NCBI GenBank assembly: GCA_030141605.1
Contig: JAQGDQ010000834.1
Span: 5,001 to 42,500, forward strand
Length of the DNA stretch: 37,500 nucleotides
Direction of reading: 5' to 3'
From: Tubiluchus corallicola
Taxonomy: Eukaryota > Priapulida > Priapulimorpha > Priapulimorphida > Tubiluchidae
In this document: positions 10,212-21,799 of the stretch, piece by piece
Layout of the letters: the number at the start of each line of letters is the position of its first letter
Numbering within the stretch: the first letter of the stretch is position 1
Notes under the pieces: generated by a model
Told to the model about the DNA's origin: nothing
Databases searched by the model: none
The model's input: only the letters and a program-made list of their open reading frames with translations
Position numbers and translations under genes: made by a program

Positions 10212-10275
10212 ATAAGCCTAAAAAGTGGCGTAGCTAATAGGGGAGCAAGGCGGGGAACCCCCCCCCCCCCCACTG
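10212..10275 (+). mobile_element. hAT-terminus-like motif with a C-run
   Basis: GTGGCGTAGCTAATAGGGG at 10222 resembles the CAGNGGCGTAGC ends common in hAT transposons and their MITEs. It is followed by a 14-C homopolymer. No matching opposite end with an 8-bp target duplication was identified, so boundaries are unknown. Confidence 0.25.
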
Positions 10276-10374
10276 AGCACATTTTTCGAAATTGGTGCCT
10301 TTTCAACAATGGAATCATTAATTTTATTTGACCAACCTGCCTCCCGTGTTTTTTTAATGAGCGTACGTTTCAGC

Positions 10375-10635
10375 AACTCATTTGTCAAGGTTGACTGATT
10401 GAGCCAAGAATCAAATTGTCCCAAATCTAATCATTATAATATATTTTTGTCACTCGATTGTCTAGACATGATTGTTTAGTAGTAGGCTTACTGATGCTTT
10501 TGCAATATATAATTATCAGTAAGCCTACTACTAAACAATCATGTCTAGATAATCGAGTGACAAGAATATACTATAATGATTAGATTTGGGACAATTTGAT
10601 TCTTGGCTCAATCAGTCAACCTTGACAAATGAGTT
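10375..10635. repeat. Long hairpin: 121-bp inverted arms around a 19-nt loop
   Basis: Arms 10375-10495 and 10515-10635 are reverse complements with only about three mismatches, centred on 10505. A transcript from either strand would fold into a ~120-bp duplex. The structure resembles a foldback MITE, but no clear terminal motif or target duplication is seen. No ORF is present. Confidence 0.93.
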
Positions 10636-10837
10636 TCAGTGTTTTTACGCTTTGTTATGCGTAATTACGTGTACGTATTATACATAATCAAAATACGCAA
10701 TTATATAATATAACAATTGTGTATTTCCTTTAAAACTGAATCGTCATTGTGTTTTGATTTTAAACACAAAATAGAAAACATAATCAGTGCCTTAAAAATT
10801 GCTTGGCATGTGTCGCGGCGCCCTTTTTATATCCCCC

Positions 10838-11208
10838 TAACTATAAAACCTGGTTCTGCCACTGAGTGTAACTTTATGTAAAACTGATGAACCAGATTTG
10901 AAACTTGTATAAACTTCCTTTAATTCCCCCCCTAACTATAAAACCTGGTTCCGCCCCTGAGTGTAACTAATGTAAAACTGATGTACAAGATTTGAAACTT
11001 GTATAAACTTCCATTAACTCCCCTAACTATAAAACCTGGTTCCGCCTCTGAGTGTAACTAATGTAAAACTGATGTACGAGATTTGAAACTTGTATAAACT
11101 TCCATTAACTCCCCTAACTATAAAACCTGGTTCCGCCTCTGAGTGTAACTAATGTAAAACTGATGTACGAGATTTGAAACTTGTATAAACTTCCATTAAC
11201 TCCCCCTA
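10838..11208. repeat. Four tandem 91-bp units carrying a hAT-terminus-like motif
   Basis: Units start at about 10838, 10933, 11024 and 11115 with CCCCTAACTATAAAACCTGG. Each contains TTCCGCC(T/C)CTGAG, whose reverse complement CAG(A/G)GGCGGAACC has the form of a hAT terminal inverted repeat. Each then has GTAAAACTGATGTA and TTTGAAACTTGTATAAACTT. Later units are nearly identical. A transposon end appears to have been amplified as a minisatellite. Confidence 0.85.
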
Positions 11209-12135
11209 ACTTTTGCCAGTCAGCCTACGCATTTTTTGCCACAATTAGCGAGCGTTCTGTCCAGCTTTTTTGTGTGTATTTAATAGTCCCTGTACGAATG
11301 CTCTGATTATTTTTTTTAACTTTATGCAATGTTAACTAAACTCGTTTCTAACGACTTACCGTAAATGGCTGGGCTTAATTTTACAAGTTTTACTAACGCA
11401 AGGTCTTTGCAGAATAGAAGCATATGTATTTTGTTTAAAAATTGAAAACGATTTTTTTAAGCTTTATTAAGGGCAGGGCCAGATTATGACATTTGGGACC
11501 ACCGATCCATTCTCCACCAGCCAGTCTCTATTGCTTAACTTCGGTCGCCAAGCATGTCTTCTGGCCTCAGAATTATGGTAGATACAATTTTGTTAATATT
11601 GACCAACAAAGATGGAAAAAATACTTTTGCGGTAACCCAATATATAACAAACGAAATAATCATATCCCATAACAACGCTCTCACAGATGTGTCTCTTACT
11701 TCCAAACGACTGGACGTGTTTATCTTTTCATGAGACTCATCTTTTGCGCAAGTGACTTTTTAAAGCTTTTTTTCATTGCCTTTTTCTAGTGAAGTATGCT
11801 TGAACAACATCAAAGGCTATGCTTTACGGTGCTTCTCGCACTGGCTTCTTTGAATTTCATTTTATTCTGTTTCTTTGAGTAAGTAATTTTCGTCTTGTCT
11901 TATATTGGGTTTTACTAGTGACAGTTGCCAGCATCATTTCATTTCTTTTTCATTTAGATTCTCATATTAATTAACGTGTCCGATTTTTTTGGATATTTCG
12001 TTCTGTTTTATGAGATGTTTTGTCACTTTTGTGGCTGTCTGCTACAGCTAAAGGCAGGCTTCCTTATGAACTGGCTTCCACCACTGTGGCTTCCAGTCAC
12101 ATGTCATTTGTGCCGAGTGAGTTAAGACTTTAGTT
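11209..12135. other. No gene seen; one 5S-like remnant on the minus strand
   Basis: On the minus strand, around 11488-11560, GACCGAAGTTAAGCAA and a following GGATCGGTGGTCC have about the spacing of the A and C boxes of 5S rRNA, though the sequence between is poorly matched. Immediately left, CAGGGCCAGATTATGAC at 11475 resembles a hAT-type terminus. The rest is AT-rich without recognisable content. Confidence 0.3.
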
Positions 12136-12247
12136 GAGTTGAGGACCAAGTTGAATTGTTAATGAGTTGAGGACCAAGTTGAATTGTTAGTGAGTTGAGG
12201 ACCAAGTTGAATTGTTAGTGAGTTGAGGACCAAGTTGAATTTTTAGT
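12136..12247. repeat. 28-bp minisatellite, 4 copies
   Basis: The unit GAGTTGAGGACCAAGTTGAA plus TTGTTAGT repeats four times with one or two substitutions per copy. Confidence 0.95.
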
Positions 12248-12470
12248 TGAGTGCAGTTGGGGTTAATTGTGTCATGAATTTATGACGTCACTTCTGTTGC
12301 CAGTCGGTGAGTTGAGCGTTTATACATATTGAAACATTTGATTGTTCAGTATTTGGTTTGATTGCTCAATATTTGATTTAACGGACAATATTGATCTACT
12401 AGCAGTGGAATATAGAAAAATTTTACAGAAATCTCTTGATAACTTTAATAATCAACTCTTGAGTGCCTTT

Positions 12471-12876
12471 GAGCTCATTTGCGCTGAGTATTTAGATGTG
12501 CGGATCTGAGCTCATTTGCGCTGAGTAGATAGATGTGCGGATTTGAGCTCATTTGCGCTGAGTGGACAGATGTGCGGATTTGAGCTCATTTGATCTGAGT
12601 GGACAGATGTGCGGATTTGAGCTCATTTGCGCTGAGTGGACAGATGTGCGGATTTGAGCTCATTTGCGCTGAGTGGACAGATGTGCGGATTTGAGCTCAT
12701 TTGCGCTGAGTGGACAGATGTGCGGATTTGAGCTCATTTGATCTGAGTGGACAGATGTGCGGATTTGAGCTCATTTGATCTGAGTGGACAGATGTGCGGA
12801 TTTGAGCTCAATTGGTCTACGTGGACGGATGTGTGGGTTTGAGCTCGTTTGATCCACGTGGACGGATGTGCGGGTT
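12471..12876. repeat. 37-bp minisatellite, 11 copies
   Basis: Units contain GAGCTCATTTGCGCTGAG and TGGACAGATGTGCGGATTT. A subset reads TTTGATCTGAG instead of TTTGCGCTGAG, and the last two are more diverged, typical of edge units. The sequence is unrelated to the 37-bp unit at 5917-6771 despite equal length. Confidence 0.95.
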
Positions 12877-13156
12877 TTATCTGAGGGTTGTATTCAATTG
12901 AGTGTTTAACTGAGTTGAGTTTTGAGTTGAGTTAAACTGACTTAGGGTATTAAGACGTGTTAAGAACTGAGCTGAACAGATCCTGAGTGCTGAGGAGTGA
13001 CTTTGCCTGAAACTACGTGCTGAGGGTTGAGTTTGCCATACTTGAAAAATGGACTGAGTTTGCTGGTGAACTGCGTCGACTTTGTTTGACAATTAAGTTA
13101 AGCTGATGGCCGAGACGAGAGGAGGAAGCGGCGACTGTTATCCTGAGATGTGTGTC

Positions 13157-13432
<276 letters not shown>

Positions 13433-13486
13433 ATCGTCATCATCAGCATTACTCGAGATGAGCTGAGAGAAACAGTTGCTGGTTGA

Positions 13487-14539
13487 GAACTGATGTGGAA
13501 GTGAGTTAAGGATTGAAGAACTGATTACATTGGCCTGAGAAGTAATTTGGATTGATATCTACTGTACTGAAGCCAAGTCGAGCTTAGAGTCATGATGAAT
13601 TTTGAGATATTAATCTTATTTGGAACTGGAAGCTCATTAAAAATCTGCCATTATATGATTTGACAGCTGGAAGCTGGCAAATATCTTGTTGTCATTACGC
13701 AAACTACCTCTTTGCATTGACTGCATCATTCTTAGCCACTGGCTTCAAAGTTAATGTTATTAATCAGTAGTTTGTAATTATAGATCATGTTTATTATAGC
13801 GATTGTGGTTTGGATTTCAGTATTTTATATTATGTGAAGACCATATCCATCGGAATTCCAATAACCGGAGCTTTTCTTCTTTTGGCTACAATTTCAAGTT
13901 TTGTGTATAACGTAACGGAAGATGGTAAGGGCACCGGCTGCAAGAAATTTGCTGCGGATTTCTGCGGATTTTGAAAGATAAGATTAAAAAAAGTTAAAGT
14001 GGCACGTACAGTGGTAACACACCACAAACGCTTGATCAGAGCAAAGTTGGTAATAAAGTACAATAGGTTCTTCACGTTTCTGTTGAATATCACATCATGG
14101 GAGAGATTGGCTCATCCATCGCTATGCCTATGGATGAGTCGTCGAATGAACGAAAACAAGGGAAATGTGAGTGATTTCCTACTTTGAAGTTTAAAATCAT
14201 AAAATGATGACGACTCTATCGATAAAGACAATGACAACTACAGCGACAGCGACGACAATGACAACATTACAATAACAATGATAATAACAGCGGCGATGGC
14301 ATGTCAATTAAAATGGCAATGATGACGACGGCGACAATGGTAACATCAGAGAACGATGACAATAATACCAAGAACATTACCTAACCTAATTTTAAGAAGG
14401 CAGGTAATCATGTCTGCTTTATCATCCAGATGTGATTGATTAATTGATTGACTGATCCGAATCAAGTACCGCACCACAAACGCGAGCGGTTAGAAACTTG
14501 AAAGAAGGTGCAACTATAAGCTATCAACAATGTGTTTAC
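13487..14539. other. Unique DNA, no gene supported
   Basis: Several short open frames (for example minus 14093-13830 and plus 13999-14187) lack recognisable motifs. A GAC/AAT-rich imperfect trinucleotide stretch lies at about 14205-14375. A cryptic exon cannot be excluded, but nothing points to one. Confidence 0.3.
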
Positions 14540-15550
14540 TGTAGTGTTTTGTCGTTGTTAGGGATGGTGTACCAAACCCCCTGCAAAGCGAAAGCTACGG
14601 ATGCTGCATAAACCTAAAGGATTCTGGAAGTGTCTTTTACATAATCATTGTACCAAGATTTAAAGGACAGTTAAATTCATCTTTTATTTCAGCATAAATT
14701 GACATATAACCCACTAAAAAGAAATTACTATATACCCACAACACGTACAAAACACTCGATTCACTAAGTACATGCAGCGACAAATGTTATCAAAAGCCAC
14801 CTACACCAAACAAAAAAGGCCAAATATTGTAAGGACAGTACGTACATGTTTTCTACCGAAAGGCTGCCACCTATTTTCAAACATATCTAAATCTTCTCTA
14901 AACAGGCTAGAAGTAGCCCAAAATTACGCTTTAAAACACCTTCACAACAATAGCGAAATATTCAGCCACAGAGAACAGGAAAAAAACTAAAAATACCCAC
15001 TGTAGAATTTCCAATATCATTCATTAATTTTTCTTTATAAATATTTAAATGATTTGATGCCAGCTTTCAGTGCCAATCAGCTTCAATTTACAATCGAAAA
15101 AGCGTTAAACCAAAGAATACACAGCATAAAACAAATAAACAAATAATAAATACAATTCTGTTTGCAAAGCGGCAATAAATACATGGAATGAGTGCCCACT
15201 TAATGTAAGATCTGTAGTGATTTAAAAAAAAATTCAAAAATGAACTGAAAAATACCATACTAGCCTTCAAAAAAACGTAATATGAAAAGATCAGATCACA
15301 CCTTATCCTTATTATCAACATTCACCCAGGGGTCTGTAGTCGTGGCAGATCAAAACCTCTCATGCTTTTACATCACATCAACAAATTTTAACCCACCACA
15401 CACACAAAACTCAAGTCACCAACACAAAACATCAATAAAGCACCGAATTTCAATTTCATACTATTTTGTAAATATAGTAAATGTGTTAAATTTCGGAGCT
15501 TATGTAATTAATTGCAGCCTCGCTTGTGTTTCTAATTGTAGATTGTAAAA
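14540..15550 (+). pseudogene. Decayed LINE reverse-transcriptase C-terminal region
   Basis: A frame at 14772-14990 contains SSLNRLEVAQNYALKHL, the conserved 'L.RLE..QN.ALR' block found after the palm and thumb of LINE reverse transcriptases. About 190 bp later, 15181-15216 reads TWNECPLNVRS, equivalent to the usual 'WNSLPL.IRS' block, then stops interrupt a Phe-Lys-rich tail. Order and spacing match a jockey/CR1-type ORF2. Multiple stops and frame changes show it is long dead. Confidence 0.6.
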
Positions 15551-15559
15551 TAATCAGTT

Positions 15560-17745
15560 TTTGAATGTGTAGCTTACCGCTCAATGACGTGCAAGTATAC
15601 ATATGTACCCGAAAGGTATACCCTACCAGCAGAGCCAGACATGCTTAATCGAGCTAAAGCTCGGTCGACCAAATTAAAAATGTCTGACCTGTTATAACTT
15701 CAGGTAGTACGATTCACGTTTTTGAATTGTAGTAAAATCCTTTGAGGTATGTTTCTGCCAGCTACAGCACTCCTTGTGAACAAGACATTGGTTATTTGTC
15801 CAAATATCGTTTAGAAGAGAATTCAACACTGGTTAGTGTTTAACTAAAAAACTGTTTAATTTTTACAGAAGATGCTACTGCTACCTCAGACATGATAACT
15901 GGTTTGCGCAATGGCGTAGAAAGAGAAGACAGGTGATAATTTTTGTAGAACGTTCCGTTTCATTTTTTGCAAAGATTAAAAAAAGTATTTTATACCTAGC
16001 GGTGACAATGTCAATGATATTAGGCTAGCCTAAGCAATGACGACACAAGCGTCTAAACTTTTAACTCGACAGACTAGTGCCTACTGCAATAGGCGAAAAA
16101 AATGCCACTTATAACTGTGCTGAGCCAAATAGGAGACAAAAGAATTCATTAACCTCCTTCGTACTCATCGCCGTCAATGATGTGCAATGTTATAATGACG
16201 AAGCACGGTTATATTATGGAGGAAGCAACACTCCACTGTACCAGAATTAACAAAAGCAAGACAGATTTACGTATCGTGGATACCCAAAGGTCTACAAAGG
16301 GACTTTTGCGAGTAAAAAATCCGCCTTCCCGCTGTTCTTACTTTATTAACTAATACAGTATAACAAACAGTGTTGAATGTCCATATATGAATATAGATCA
16401 AAAACCAATTAATTTACATGAAGGTTTAGACTTACGATGCAGCTAAGCCAGAAAATTTTGAGAAATGTTGAATAAGACATACAGTCATCCACAAACATTG
16501 GGTGACGTCCAAATAAGGCCTGATGACGACACAAGAGTAGCTAGAAAATAAATATTTTTGCTTGCAGACTTCTGCATAGTCCCCCCCCCCCAACTCACAA
16601 TTTTTTTGTTCGGTGCCCTATTTGTTTAGGACGGTTCAATCTTTAGAGGTCATCATCTTCACAAGAATCGATGTAAAAGTCTAAGCTTAAACGTGATATT
16701 AACACGTACTCACATGCAAAAGGTTAAAATGTCCTTTGGGTCTCAAAAATAATCTTTATTTTCTGCACAAGTTTTCATCCCTCGCGGACTTAACAGCTAC
16801 AGAAAGAAATACATTAGTAAAAATACCATAATGCTTTCTAGAAAAACACAACCCACTTGTAACTGTGAAATGGTTAACATAAAGGTATTACGATTAGCAT
16901 TGCAGTTGTATTTAAACAACACTCAACACATATTCCGTGCATCTGATGAAATGATTGAGGAAGAAAAAGACTATTTTTGAGGCTTGAACAACATTTTGAC
17001 CTTTTGTTCTTTTGTGACAATAACAAGTTTCAGAAGAACACTAACTTATTTTCAAACACAAGTGTCTACATGCATTCCCAGATCGTGTACAGTTTTCAAC
17101 GTACGGGCTAGTTGTTGGGCAATGAGTTTGGCAAAGGGGGCTTATCCTGTGCGCCCTGTAGGAAAATATGGGGAATAATCCTTGCCGGTCTTTAGTGCTA
17201 CATCGATTACGCGGGAACATTTCGCATTAAAACGTGAAAACCTTGATTATGAACAAGGTTTTTACTGAGGATTACATAATGGAAGTTGAGAAAAACGCGC
17301 AATAGATGGCACAGGTGGGAAGCAGGCATTTTTATAGACTAGAACATGTGTTTCGAAGGCAATGTAGAAAAATCGGCTTCATTAAACCTAGTGTCAGCCC
17401 AGGCTCACGTCAAATTAAGAGAGTTTTGCTTTCGGCAGTGTAGATAACTATAATTAGTCATAATTTTTCTGCAAAGTTGCCGCTATATGAGACGGCGACT
17501 TTTTAAATGCTGTTATTCATGCATGTAGCCCCACACATGTATGGCTTTCTTTGTCGGCAACTTCTATTTTGTTTTAATTCTTCTGTCAAGGTCTATAAAT
17601 TTCAGTTTAATCAAATAATTAAATTGGGAAGGCGCCAGACGTGAGTTTGAATAAAAATGTTAGGTTAATACATGAAATTTGTAAAGTACGTGTATGTACT
17701 ATTTTCTTCTGAAGATGTATATTAATTTTGCAATTTCTTTTCTAG
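15560..17745. other. Unique DNA, no gene supported
   Basis: Two frames of 60-odd codons (for example 16984-17178) have no recognisable motif. A C-run lies at 16580-16590. No tandem repeat, tRNA or transposon end was recognised. Confidence 0.35.
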
Positions 17746-17856
17746 ATTGCAAATCTATCGCGGAAAGAAGTGGTACCGTATGATGTGTTGGAAGTGACCT
17801 ATTGCGCCTTGCCCCTGGACAGATTTGATATACCGGATTTAGTTGTTTGTAAATAG
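17746..17856 (+). CDS. Weak candidate: short 3'-terminal exon of an unknown gene
   Basis: A strong acceptor-like string, CAATTTCTTTTCTAG, precedes an open 36-codon stretch ending in TAG. In that frame it reads SRKEVVPYDVLEV and later PLDRFDIPDLVVCK. The segment is less AT-rich than its flanks. No family is recognised, and another frame is open for 17 codons, so phase is uncertain. No upstream exon was found. It may be chance. Confidence 0.15.
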   Translation: MANLSRKEVVPYDVLEVTYCALPLDRFDIPDLVVCK

Positions 17857-18642
17857 TGTAAGTAGTTTTTAATAATTTTTTTCTTTTCGTGTTTGAACTA
17901 TTTGTAATTTTATCTTTCTGTAATTTTGCTGAACCTTATAGTTCTCCACTTATGCGTGCGTGAGTGTGTATGTGTGTAAAATGCGTGCATGCGTTTAAAC
18001 ACATTTATTCAGACACCAGGTGGAACAGGCGATCAGATGACTGTGGTGGCAGCACTGTTGGTACATTTGTGACGTTGCTGTATTGGCAATGTGTATTCTG
18101 TTTCTGTTGCACACAGTCTTGAATCAAACGTCTTATGGGCTTGTTTCATGTTGTAAAAAGAGATTTAGAAGGACAATAATACTGACAGTAAAAAATTAGT
18201 CCTAAACTGCTGTATAATTACGTAATCGCTGTTTTATTAGGAACACGAGAACTAACTGATACATTACATTATTAGACTATAGGCTCACAACTTCTCTTTC
18301 TTAATATGAACAGCGCTTAACATTTTGCTTAAAAAATCAATGTAAAATCTAGTACAATAGTTTAGTATAAAAAATTTCACGCTGCAAACAAGCAACGCGA
18401 TGCAGTGCGATTTTTTTTCCCACATTAACTCACTATTGAATGAGTGGATTTCACTAAAGTAATTCACAAGCTGTCTTTTAAAGGGAAACAAACTCAAAAC
18501 CGGCATATTCGTTAGTTACACGCGCTATAACAGTGGTCTCTAGTACATTTCAGTTTCTAATCCCCTCCTCCTCTGAGGTCCTAATCAGGTGCTTATTTCT
18601 CTTAATAAAAATACCGTCCTGCGTACCTTTAAAAAACACTGC
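17857..18642. other. Unique DNA, no gene supported
   Basis: Short GTGTGT-containing stretch near 17955-17990; otherwise nothing recognisable. The minus-strand open frame 18506-18285 has no motif or splice context. Confidence 0.3.
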
Positions 18643-20483
18643 ACCGTAATTCCGTAGCGTAACTGCAAAATCAAATCGTAAAGTACTAGCACGATAAAAT
18701 ATCATACCGTAATTCCGTACCGTAACTACAAAATCGAAGCTTAAAGTACTAGCACGATAAAATATCATACCGTAATTCCGTACCGTACCTACAAAATCAA
18801 ATCGTAAAGTACTAGCACGATAAAATATCATACCGTAATTCCGTACCGTAACTACAAAATCGAAGCGTAAAGTACTAGCACGATAAAATATCGTACCGTA
18901 ATTCCGTACCGTAACTACAAAATCGAAGCGTAAAGTACTAGCACGATAAAAATCATACCGTAATTCCGTACCGTAACTACAAAATCGAAGCGTAAAGTAC
19001 TAGCACGATAAAATATCATACCGTAATTCCGTACCGTACCTACAAAATCAAATCGTAAAGTACTAGCACGATAAAATATCATACCGTAATTCCATACCGT
19101 ACCTACAAAATCAAATCGTAAAGTACTAGCACGATAAAATATCATACCGTAATTCCATACCGTACCTACAAAATCGAAGCTTAAAGTACTAGCACGATAA
19201 AATATCGTACCGTAATTCCATACCGTACCTACAAAATCAAATCGTAAAGTACTAGCACGATAAAATATCATACCGTAATTCCATACCGTACCTACAAAAT
19301 CAAATCGTAAAGTACTAGCACGATAAAATATCATACCGTAATTCCATACCGTACCTACAAAATCAAATCGTAAAGTACTAGCACGATAAAATATCATACC
19401 GTAATTCCGTACCGTAACTACAAAATCAAATCGTAAAGTACTAGCGCGATAAAATATCATACCGTAATTCCGTACCGTACCTACAAAATCAAATCGTAAA
19501 GTACTAGCACGATAAAATATCATACCGTAATTCCATACCGTACCTACAAAATCAAATCGTAAAGTACTAGCGCGATAAAATATCATACCGTAATTCCGTA
19601 CCGTACCTACAAAATCAAATCGTAAAGTACTAGCACGATAAAATATCATACCGTAATTCCATACCGTACCTACAAAATCAAATCGTAAAGTACTAGCATG
19701 ATAAAATATCATACCGTAATTCCATACCGTACCTACAAAATCAAATCGTAAAGTACTAGCACGATAAAATATCATACCGTAATTCCATACCGTACCTACA
19801 AAATCGAAGCTTAAAGTACTAGCACGATAAAATATCATACCGTAATTCCGTACCGTAACTACAAAATCGAAGCGTAAAGTACTAGCACGATAAAATATCA
19901 TACCGTAATTCCGTACCGTAACTACAAAATCGAAGCGTAAAGTACTAGCACGATAAAATATCATACCGTAATTCCGTACCGTACCTACAAAATCAAATCG
20001 TAAAGTACTAGCACGATAAAATATCATACCGTAATTCCATACCGTACCTACAAAATCAAATCGTAAAGTACTAGCACGATAAAATATCATACCGTAATTC
20101 CATACCGTACCTACAAAATCAAATCGTAAAGTACTAGCACGATAAAATATCATACCGTAATTCCATACCGTACCTACAAAATCGAAGCTTAAAGTACTAG
20201 CACGATAAAATATCATACCGTAATTCCGTACCGTAACTACAAAATCAAATCGTAAAGTACTAGCACGATAAAATATCATACCGTAATTCCATACCGTACC
20301 TACAAAATCGAAGCTTAAAGTACTAGCACGATAAAATATCGTACCGTAATTCCATACCGTACCTACAAAATCAAATCGTAAAGTACTAGCACGATAAAAT
20401 ATCATACCGTAATTCCGTACCGTACCTACAAAATCAAATCGTAAAGTACTAGCACGATAAAATATCGTACCGTAACTCCGTAC
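18643..20483 (-). repeat. 63-bp minisatellite, about 29 copies, open on the minus strand
   Basis: The unit repeats every 63 bp, that is 21 codons, and on the minus strand reads NYGMIFYRASTLRFDFVGTVW. Because the period divides by 3, a 525-codon frame (20492-18915) stays open. A single-base deletion near 18950 shifts the frame into a second ORF (18831-18550). Units alternate among a few variants (CGA TTT, AGC TTC, CGC TTC; GGT/GTT; TGG/CGG) recurring in blocks, as in higher-order repeat amplification. No signal peptide, domain or splice context supports a gene; a repetitive protein cannot be fully excluded. Confidence 0.93.
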
Positions 20484-20499
20484 CAAGTTCATGTAGGAT

Positions 20500-20814
20500 C
20501 TACTATAAAAAGATAAAGTGTGGCATTAAAGTTAATTGCAAAAACAATAAGTTTATCAATTAATGTTAAATTTATGCATACTATAAAAACACTTTAAAAC
20601 AGAACTACTGTTTGAATTTCCATACTATTTATTTTGGGTTACTTTTTATTTATCATTATTACTACGAGTAAATTATACCTAATTGTCTTGAGGAGGCTTA
20701 TTTTTAGGAATCTTATAACACTGAGTTTTATTCTATCACTCCTGAGAAGTCTGTGCTCACAAAGAAATAATTATTCATAAAAAAAATACCATTAAAGTGA
20801 TAAAGTCTAAAAAA
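20500..20814. other. AT-rich spacer, no gene seen
   Basis: Nothing recognisable between the 63-bp array and the LINE remnant. Confidence 0.4.
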
Positions 20815-21037
20815 AGAAAGGACATGTGAGATACATTGTGATGTTCGTCCTTCGAATCGAAGCTGGCCATAATGACAGGGATAAAAGGTCAGTTTGGGGG
20901 GTTGTCATTCCTTTGATGAGCTCGAGGGTGACTGACTAGGCCAATTCTGGCCTGGAACCTTCTTTGGCATTTGGTACAGATGAGGCTGGGTGTTTGGACC
21001 TGTTGTTGAGCAGTGTCACATGCCTTGCGTCTCATGC

Positions 21038-21564
21038 TGTAGCGGATAGCCCTATAGGCTGAATAGGCTGAAGCCTAAGGCCCGGGATCAAAAGGGGCCC
21101 GGCAAAATAAAACGAAAAAATTTTATTTTGTAAAAAAAAATAAATTGACAAAAGAGCAAAGGGCCCGCCAAAATAAACTATAGAAAAAAGTTTTTTTCAA
21201 ACGTCAGTCACTAACTATATTTCAAATCGGGTTTACACAAATCAAGTTTACACAATTTAAGTTTACACAATTCAAGTTTACACAATTCAAGTTTACACAA
21301 TTTAAGTTTACACAATTCATGCTCACACAGTTTAAGTTTAAGTTCAAAATTTCAGTTTCCGAATTTTTCTGGGGGCAAAGTCAGTTATAATTTCTGAAAA
21401 GTCAATTTTTTTTAACATATCTGACTCAATATGCATCAGTGATAAATTGTTTAATTTGTCATCCTTTAGAGAACAAAAACACGTCAGCTCAGCAGTGTAG
21501 CAACATCTAAAAGGCCCGTTCCAAGCTCAAGCCTAAGGCCCATAAAATCATAACCCGCCGCTGG
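21038..21564. mobile_element. 527-bp non-autonomous hAT-like insertion with 8-bp TSD
   Basis: The octamer TCTCATGC occurs at 21030-21037 and again at 21565-21572, exactly flanking the segment. An 8-bp target duplication is typical of hAT transposons. The ends are loosely inverted: the left starts TGTAGCGGATAGCC and the reverse complement of the right starts CCAGCGGCGGGTTATG. Subterminal AAGCCTAAGGCCC is present in direct orientation near both ends. No transposase frame is present. It lies within the LINE remnant, so it is the younger insertion. Confidence 0.75.
21231..21340. repeat. 15-bp tandem repeat inside the hAT-like element
   Basis: GTTTACACAATTCAA repeats about seven times at a 15-bp period with T/C variation, the last unit reading GCTCACACAG. 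Its location inside the insertion suggests internal expansion of the transposon. Confidence 0.92.
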
Positions 21565-21799
21565 TCTCATGCGCTTCTCCTCTGCCTCCTCAATTCTTTT
21601 CGCCTCTGCTGTCTTAGCCCCTGTGGTGATGGCACTCCGCCATGCTGAGCTCCTTGAGTGAGGCCTTCAGGCTGTCTTTGAGGCGTTTCTTTGGTCGTCG
21701 AACCTTTCTCTTTCCAGACACAAGTTCTCCATAGAGCATCTTCTTCGGATTTTCCTCAGACAGCCCATGTGAAAGTGGTTAAGCTGTTTTACGTGTCTC

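Larger units (their letters stand above)
20815..21790 (-). pseudogene. LINE ORF2 C-terminus with zinc finger, split by a transposon
   Basis: Reading leftwards from about 21780, the minus strand gives KMLYGELVSGKRKVRRPKKR, then a Lys/Leu-rich helix. After a frame break comes AEAKRIEEAEEKRMRRKAC, then LICTKCQRRFQARIGLVSH with the second His five residues on: a C-x2-C-x12-H-x4-H finger. A stop lies at 20891-20889. The 'LYGEL..GKRK.GRP..R..D' block, Glu/Arg-rich helix and terminal 'C..C...F.ARIGL.SH' finger are the known C-terminal order of a widespread animal LINE family. The hAT-like insertion at 21038-21564 interrupts it; leaving out the insertion and one target duplicate restores the reading register at that point. 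The upstream frame break shows it was already defective or decayed later. Confidence 0.8.
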
